From Pseudosulfitobacter sp. DSM 107133 (lineage in GTDB: Bacteria; Pseudomonadota; Alphaproteobacteria; Rhodobacterales; Rhodobacteraceae), in assembly GCF_022788695.1 (NCBI RefSeq), contig NZ_CP085154.1, forward strand, positions 3,224,001 to 3,288,000: a DNA stretch of 64,000 bases, in the 5' to 3' direction. The position numbers and the translations under genes are program-made. Shown piece after piece: positions 60,669 to 64,000 of the stretch (positions are counted from its first letter, which is position 1; each line of letters opens with the position of its first letter). The notes under the pieces are model-generated. The model was not told the DNA's origin. It did not search any database and saw only the letters and a list, made by a program, of their open reading frames with translations.

Positions 60669-60860
60669 GTTCTCTTCCTTCTGATCCGTGGTCCAAGCTG
60701 GCCACAAGCAACTGTTCGAGATGGATGAAGAGAGACAGTGCTGGCTCGCTAGCAAACGTGGTCCCAGTTCAACTTGGGCCACAAGGCTCTGACGCCATAC
60801 AACGTCCCGTCAGTGACCTCGGCCAAGGTCGCTGACGGGGGAACAATAACAGATCGGAGA
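60669..60860 (-). ncRNA. Candidate IS110 bridge RNA region
   Basis: The non-coding stretch just upstream of the recombinase holds several stem-loops. Two share the same closing sequence CGTGGTCC ... GGCCACAAG with different loops (60687-60708 and 60757-60785); a third is a 14-bp stem with one wobble (60806-60819 with 60826-60839). IS110 elements are known to encode a structured bridge RNA in this position, with two loops that pair with target and donor DNA. The assignment is from position and structure only. Confidence 0.45.
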
Positions 60861-60866
60861 TACAGA

Positions 60867-60878
60867 AGGGTCTGGACC
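60867..60878 (+). repeat. AGGGTCTGGACC motif, occurrence 3
   Basis: The 12-mer found at the stop codons of the efflux and RTX/Hint genes recurs here, 7 bases beyond the stop of the minus-strand binding-protein gene and near the probable IS110 right limit. Confidence 0.5.
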
Positions 60879-60885
60879 CCAGGAT

Positions 60886-61674
60886 CTATTCGGCACTGAA
60901 GGTGAACAGGGGTTCGCCACCGACCGTATAGGTGTTGATCAGCTCTGCCGCGCGCGGGCTGCTCAGCCATGTCTCGACCCGTTCGGCCAGGTCATGTGCC
61001 ACATGCGGATGCCGTTCGGGGTTGAGCGGGACAAAACTGTATTGGTTGAACAACACCGGATCCCCCGAAAACAGAACCGCAAGACTGGCCTTGTTGTCAA
61101 ATTTCAGCCAGCTGGCGCGGTCCGTCAAAGCATAGGCGTCGAATTCCACAGCGGCGCTCAGGCTGCCCTGAGACACAACGCTGTACCAGTTCGGAAACGA
61201 CTGCGGCATCAGCCCCGCATCGGCCCACAGCGCCTGTTCCTTGGCCTGAACAACGCTGTCACCGCTATAGCTGACAAAACGGCGTTCGCTTTTGGCGATG
61301 CGCTGCAAGGCTTCGGTCACAGACCTGGCCTGTGCAATGCCCGCATGGTCGTCCACCGGCCCGACCAGAACAAAATCATCATACATGATCTGACGACAAT
61401 GGGTGCCAAACCCTGTCGCAATAAAAGTTTCTTCATCTCTGCGGCTGCGAACAAGAATCGCATCCACCTGCCCTGTCTCGCCCAATGCAAGCACCTGAAC
61501 CGTGTCGCCAGACTGCATCTGCACGGAAATACCGGTGTCTGCCTCAAGCGCGGGCCACAGCACATCGGACAGCCCGGAGACCGCAAAAGGTGTGGTGACT
61601 GCCAGTTTCAGCGTTTCAGCCTGCGCAGCAAAAGCAGTCAATGCCAAAGCCAACGCGGCCAAACTACGGATCAT
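60886..61674 (-). CDS. Tungstate/anion-type ABC transporter substrate-binding protein (TupA-like)
   Basis: A 262-residue periplasmic binding protein. The signal peptide is MIRSLAALALALTAFAAQA. The body has the TupA/PstS-like pattern: LKLAVTTPFAVSGLSDVLWPALEADTGISV, ILVRSRRDEETFIATGFGTH, MYDDFVLVGPVDDHAGIAQA and FVSYSGDSVVQAKEQALW. It resembles tungstate-binding proteins, but the first-strand TTT(S/T) anion-binding residues appear as TTPF. No permease or ATPase gene is next to it, so it is an orphan, perhaps separated from partners by rearrangement near the IS. Confidence 0.75.
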   Translation of the reverse strand: MIRSLAALALALTAFAAQAETLKLAVTTPFAVSGLSDVLWPALEADTGISVQMQSGDTVQVLALGETGQVDAILVRSRRDEETFIATGFGTHCRQIMYDDFVLVGPVDDHAGIAQARSVTEALQRIAKSERRFVSYSGDSVVQAKEQALWADAGLMPQSFPNWYSVVSQGSLSAAVEFDAYALTDRASWLKFDNKASLAVLFSGDPVLFNQYSFVPLNPERHPHVAHDLAERVETWLSSPRAAELINTYTVGGEPLFTFSAE

Positions 61675-61794
61675 GCGACATCGCCCTTAAGTGGATCGGA
61701 ATTCGTATCGGGACAGCCTGCCGACGTGAAGCCGCCAACACCTGCCCTGATTGCAGTATACACCAAAGCATCAAACATACACTGCCCTAAGCAC

Positions 61795-62346
61795 CTAGCC
61801 TTTTTCCAGCAGCGTCACATGGGTGTCACCAAAACGACGCCCGTCCACTTGCACAAAGCCGTCAGGCGCGGTCATCGGGGCGTTTTCTTCCCAGACAATA
61901 CAGGCCCCCTTGGCGATCCAGCCGCCGGCGACGGCAGAGCGCAGCGCGCTGTCGCCCATGCCCTTGCCATAGGGCGGGTCAAGAAACACCAGATCGAAAG
62001 GCGCGGCGATCCAGGCGCCCAGCCGCGTGGCATCGTTGCGCATCAGCGTCGCATTGTCCTCGGCCCGCAGTTTTTTGAGGTTTTCGCCAATCAGCTTTTG
62101 CCCCACGCGTCCGTTTTCCACCAATACCGCTTGCGCCGCGCCGCGCGACAGCGCCTCAAGCGCCAGTGCCCCCGTGCCTGCGAACAGGTCCAGCACCCGC
62201 GCACCGTCGATCACGCCGCGACTGGTCAGCATCGAAAACAGGCTTTCGCGCACACGGTCCGAGGTGGGGCGCAGATGTGCGCCCGCATCCCCCTTGCCCA
62301 GATGGGCCAGCGCCGTGCCGCGCCATGTGCCTGCGATGATCCTCAC
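61795..62346 (-). CDS. rsmD: 16S rRNA m2G966 methyltransferase
   Basis: A 183-residue SAM-dependent methyltransferase. It starts MRIIAGTWRGTAL, followed by LRPTSDRVRESLFSML, the SAM motif VLDLFAGTGALALEALSRGA and the catalytic LVFLDPPYGKG. All are RsmD hallmarks. The start overlaps the stop of the ferredoxin-reductase-like gene by 4 bases (ATGA). Confidence 0.95.
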   Translation of the reverse strand: MRIIAGTWRGTALAHLGKGDAGAHLRPTSDRVRESLFSMLTSRGVIDGARVLDLFAGTGALALEALSRGAAQAVLVENGRVGQKLIGENLKKLRAEDNATLMRNDATRLGAWIAAPFDLVFLDPPYGKGMGDSALRSAVAGGWIAKGACIVWEENAPMTAPDGFVQVDGRRFGDTHVTLLEKG

Positions 62347-63545
62347 GCTTGCAGCAATGGCTTCAGATCGGCGTCAGGATCGGCCACGATGGCGGGGTCC
62401 GCCGTCTTGCCCGCCTCGATCAGTCGCTTGCCGATCATATAGGCACGCGGATCATTGGCAGCGTCCACTGCAAGCAGTTGGTCCCCAAGGTAATACCAGA
62501 AAGACACCGCAGCACCGCTGTCGCGGGTTACCACACGGTCATAGCCGACATTCAGCCCGGCGATTTGCAGTTTCACATCATATTGATCCGACCAGAACCA
62601 GGGCTTGGCCACATAATCCTTGCCCGCGCCCATGATGTTTTCGGCCACCACCTCGGCCTGATCAATGGCGTTGGGCACGCTTTCCAGCCGGATACGGGTG
62701 CCGCGATAGGGGAAGGACGCGCAATCGCCCGCCGCCCAGACATGCGGATCAGAGGTGCGCCCCAACGCGTCAACCTTGATACCGTTTTCCATCTCCAGCC
62801 CCGCCGCTTCGGCCAGACCCGATGCAGGCGCAATGCCAACACCCACGATCACAAAATCCACGTCCAGCTCGGACCCATCGGTCAAAAGCGCTCCGCTGAC
62901 GGCTCCCTCGCCCAGCAGGCGGTCCAGCCCGACACCTTCGCGGATGTCGACACCGTGGCCTGTGTGCAGAGCGCGGAAGTAGTCGCTGGTTTCCGGCGAT
63001 GCGACCCGTTGCAGGATACGATCGGCCATTTCGACCAACGTCACCTTCAGCCCCAGTTTGGACGCCACCGCTGCCGCCTCAAGCCCGATATAGCCGCCGC
63101 CCACGATCAATACCCGCGCACCATCGGCAAAACGCGGAGCCATGGTGTCAACGTCCAGCAGGTCGCGCACGGTGAACACCCCGTCAAGCGTGCCACCAAT
63201 CGCAGCAGGCAGACGGCGCGGATCTGATCCTGTCGTCAAAACCAGCTGGTCGTAATGCAGCACTTCGCCCGGTATCGTCACAGTCTGCGCAACAGGGTCA
63301 ATCGCCTCGACCTTTGTACCCATGCGCAGGTCGATGTTGTTCTCGGAATAGAAGCTTTCGGGACGCAGAAACATCCGCTCAAGCGTCATGTCACCCAGCA
63401 GATACCCTTTTGACAAGGGCGGGCGCTGATAGGGGGGAACCGCCTCTGCACCGATTAAAGTTACCTTGCCCTCAAACCCTTTGTTGCGCAGCTTTGCCAC
63501 ACAAGACGATCCGGCTTGACCGGCCCCGATAACAATAACGTGCAT
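62343..63545 (-). CDS. FAD-dependent ferredoxin/rubredoxin reductase-like oxidoreductase
   Basis: A 400-residue flavoprotein of the putidaredoxin/rhodocoxin reductase type. The FAD fold is VIVIGAGQAGSSCVAKL, the NAD fold is VLIVGGGYIGLEAAAVASKLG, and the second FAD motif is DPHVWAAGDCASFPYRG. Such enzymes supply electrons through a 2Fe-2S ferredoxin to P450s or Rieske oxygenases. The P450 at 16364 lacks an adjacent reductase, so this protein could serve it, but that is only a possibility. It is co-transcribed with rsmD and divergent from the peroxiredoxin gene. Confidence 0.88.
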   Translation of the reverse strand: MHVIVIGAGQAGSSCVAKLRNKGFEGKVTLIGAEAVPPYQRPPLSKGYLLGDMTLERMFLRPESFYSENNIDLRMGTKVEAIDPVAQTVTIPGEVLHYDQLVLTTGSDPRRLPAAIGGTLDGVFTVRDLLDVDTMAPRFADGARVLIVGGGYIGLEAAAVASKLGLKVTLVEMADRILQRVASPETSDYFRALHTGHGVDIREGVGLDRLLGEGAVSGALLTDGSELDVDFVIVGVGIAPASGLAEAAGLEMENGIKVDALGRTSDPHVWAAGDCASFPYRGTRIRLESVPNAIDQAEVVAENIMGAGKDYVAKPWFWSDQYDVKLQIAGLNVGYDRVVTRDSGAAVSFWYYLGDQLLAVDAANDPRAYMIGKRLIEAGKTADPAIVADPDADLKPLLQA

Positions 63546-63648
63546 ATTGTGTCCTTCCCTGACGTTCTGACCGATTTTTATGGCCCAAATCCCTGGCGGA
63601 CCCTATATCGGGAACGGACGTTAACACAATTCCCGAAAGGAGCCGATA

Positions 63649-64000
63649 ATGGCACTCTCTCAAGGTGACACCCTGCCCGACGCAACACTGGTGCAAATGG
63701 GCGCAGAAGGCCCCGCTCCGGTCAGCCTGGCTGACAAGACCAAGGGTCGCAAGGTCGTGATCTTTGCTGTTCCCGGCGCCTTCACCCCCACCTGTCATTC
63801 GGCCCATGTGCCCTCGTTCATCCGCACCAAGGATCAGTTCGACGCAAAAGGCGTGGACGAGATCATTTGCGTATCGGTCAACGACCCGTTCGTGATGAAC
63901 GCCTGGGGCGAAGCCACCGGCGCGACCGCCGCAGGCATCACCATGCTGTCGGACGCAAGCAGCGAATTCACCACCGCCATCGGCATGAACTTTGACGCCC
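63649..64000 (+). CDS. Peroxiredoxin (Prx5-type), partial at window end
   Basis: The first 117 residues of a Prx5-type peroxiredoxin; the gene runs past the window. The ATG follows AAAGGAG. The peroxidatic Cys is in VPGAFTPTCHSAHVPSFI, followed by CVSVNDPFVMNAWGE, both typical of Prx5 (peroxiredoxin 5/AhpC-TSA). It reduces hydrogen and alkyl peroxides in the cytoplasm. It is divergent from the ferredoxin-reductase-like gene across 103 bases. Confidence 0.92.
   Translation, partial: MALSQGDTLPDATLVQMGAEGPAPVSLADKTKGRKVVIFAVPGAFTPTCHSAHVPSFIRTKDQFDAKGVDEIICVSVNDPFVMNAWGEATGATAAGITMLSDASSEFTTAIGMNFDA

Larger units (their letters stand above)
59697..60885. mobile_element. IS110-family insertion element (limits approximate)
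   Basis: A single DEDD recombinase gene on the minus strand with almost no downstream sequence (12 bases to the map stop) and about 217 bases of non-coding sequence upstream, the layout of IS110-group elements. No terminal inverted repeats are seen, as expected for this family. The 9-mer AGCAACTGT occurs at both 59695-59703 and 60707-60715 and might mark an end or target similarity. The right limit is not certain. Confidence 0.7.

Overview
The window looks like a chromosomal segment of an alphaproteobacterium of the Rhodobacterales, probably the marine Roseobacter group. The evidence is high G+C coding sequence, a TRAP transporter, a taurine-type aminotransferase beside a SoeABC-like sulfite dehydrogenase, Hint-domain and RTX-like proteins, and short translationally coupled operons. 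I cannot name a genus. I see no rRNA, tRNA or CRISPR array, and the last gene (a peroxiredoxin) runs off the right edge.

Layout. 1-5.9 kb: a secreted GH25 lysozyme-like lipoprotein; a minus-strand operon of a D-2-hydroxyacid dehydrogenase, gamma-glutamyltransferase and a FAD-linked lactate/glycolate-type dehydrogenase; and an SH3 envelope protein. 5.86-6.17 kb: first copy of a 311-bp palindromic MITE-like repeat, with a second copy at 26.59-26.90 kb. 6.2-18.8 kb: an aromatic-acid (hydroxycinnamate-type) catabolic island. It holds a DUF3237 protein, a MarR regulator, a short-chain dehydrogenase and a feruloyl-CoA-synthase-like ligase; a TRAP transporter with a crotonase; and an operon of amidohydrolase, exported tannase/feruloyl esterase, cytochrome P450 and flavin monooxygenase. 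18.8-21.8 kb: a sugar locus (transaldolase-like enzyme, PfkB kinase, ROK regulator) around a 39-bp palindromic operator. 22-26.5 kb: MarR plus Bcr/CflA efflux pump, a hybrid histidine kinase and a c-type cytochrome lipoprotein. 27-28.7 kb: an RTX/Hint protein.

28.9-37 kb: taurine:pyruvate-type aminotransferase, a glycine-zipper lipoprotein, a MocR regulator and soeABC. Together these suggest sulfonate use with oxidation of released sulfite. 37-53.8 kb: mostly housekeeping and small operons (dapA, lytic transglycosylase, EamA transporter, mnmD and an MnmC-like FAD protein, VOC protein, FMN reductase, OmpA lipoprotein, Ada-like methyltransferase, a degenerate Hint protein, nth, adenosine-kinase-like PfkB protein, GNAT, rppH, FadH-like reductase, two small dimeric-barrel proteins, ArsR, ZntB). 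54-64 kb: LysR regulator; a tightly overlapping cinA-like/GNAT/AhpD-like/OmpA operon; sfsA; map; an IS110-family element; an orphan tungstate-type binding protein; rsmD with a ferredoxin-reductase-like flavoprotein; and a peroxiredoxin.

The most unusual features are as follows: the aromatic island with its coupled P450/flavin monooxygenase pair; the structured non-coding region upstream of the IS110 recombinase, a bridge-RNA candidate; the two near-identical MITEs inserted at TA, one of them exactly at a stop codon; and a recurrent TAGGGTCTGGACC motif that supplies the stop codon of two genes. All functional assignments are by reading motifs and family resemblance, without database searches.
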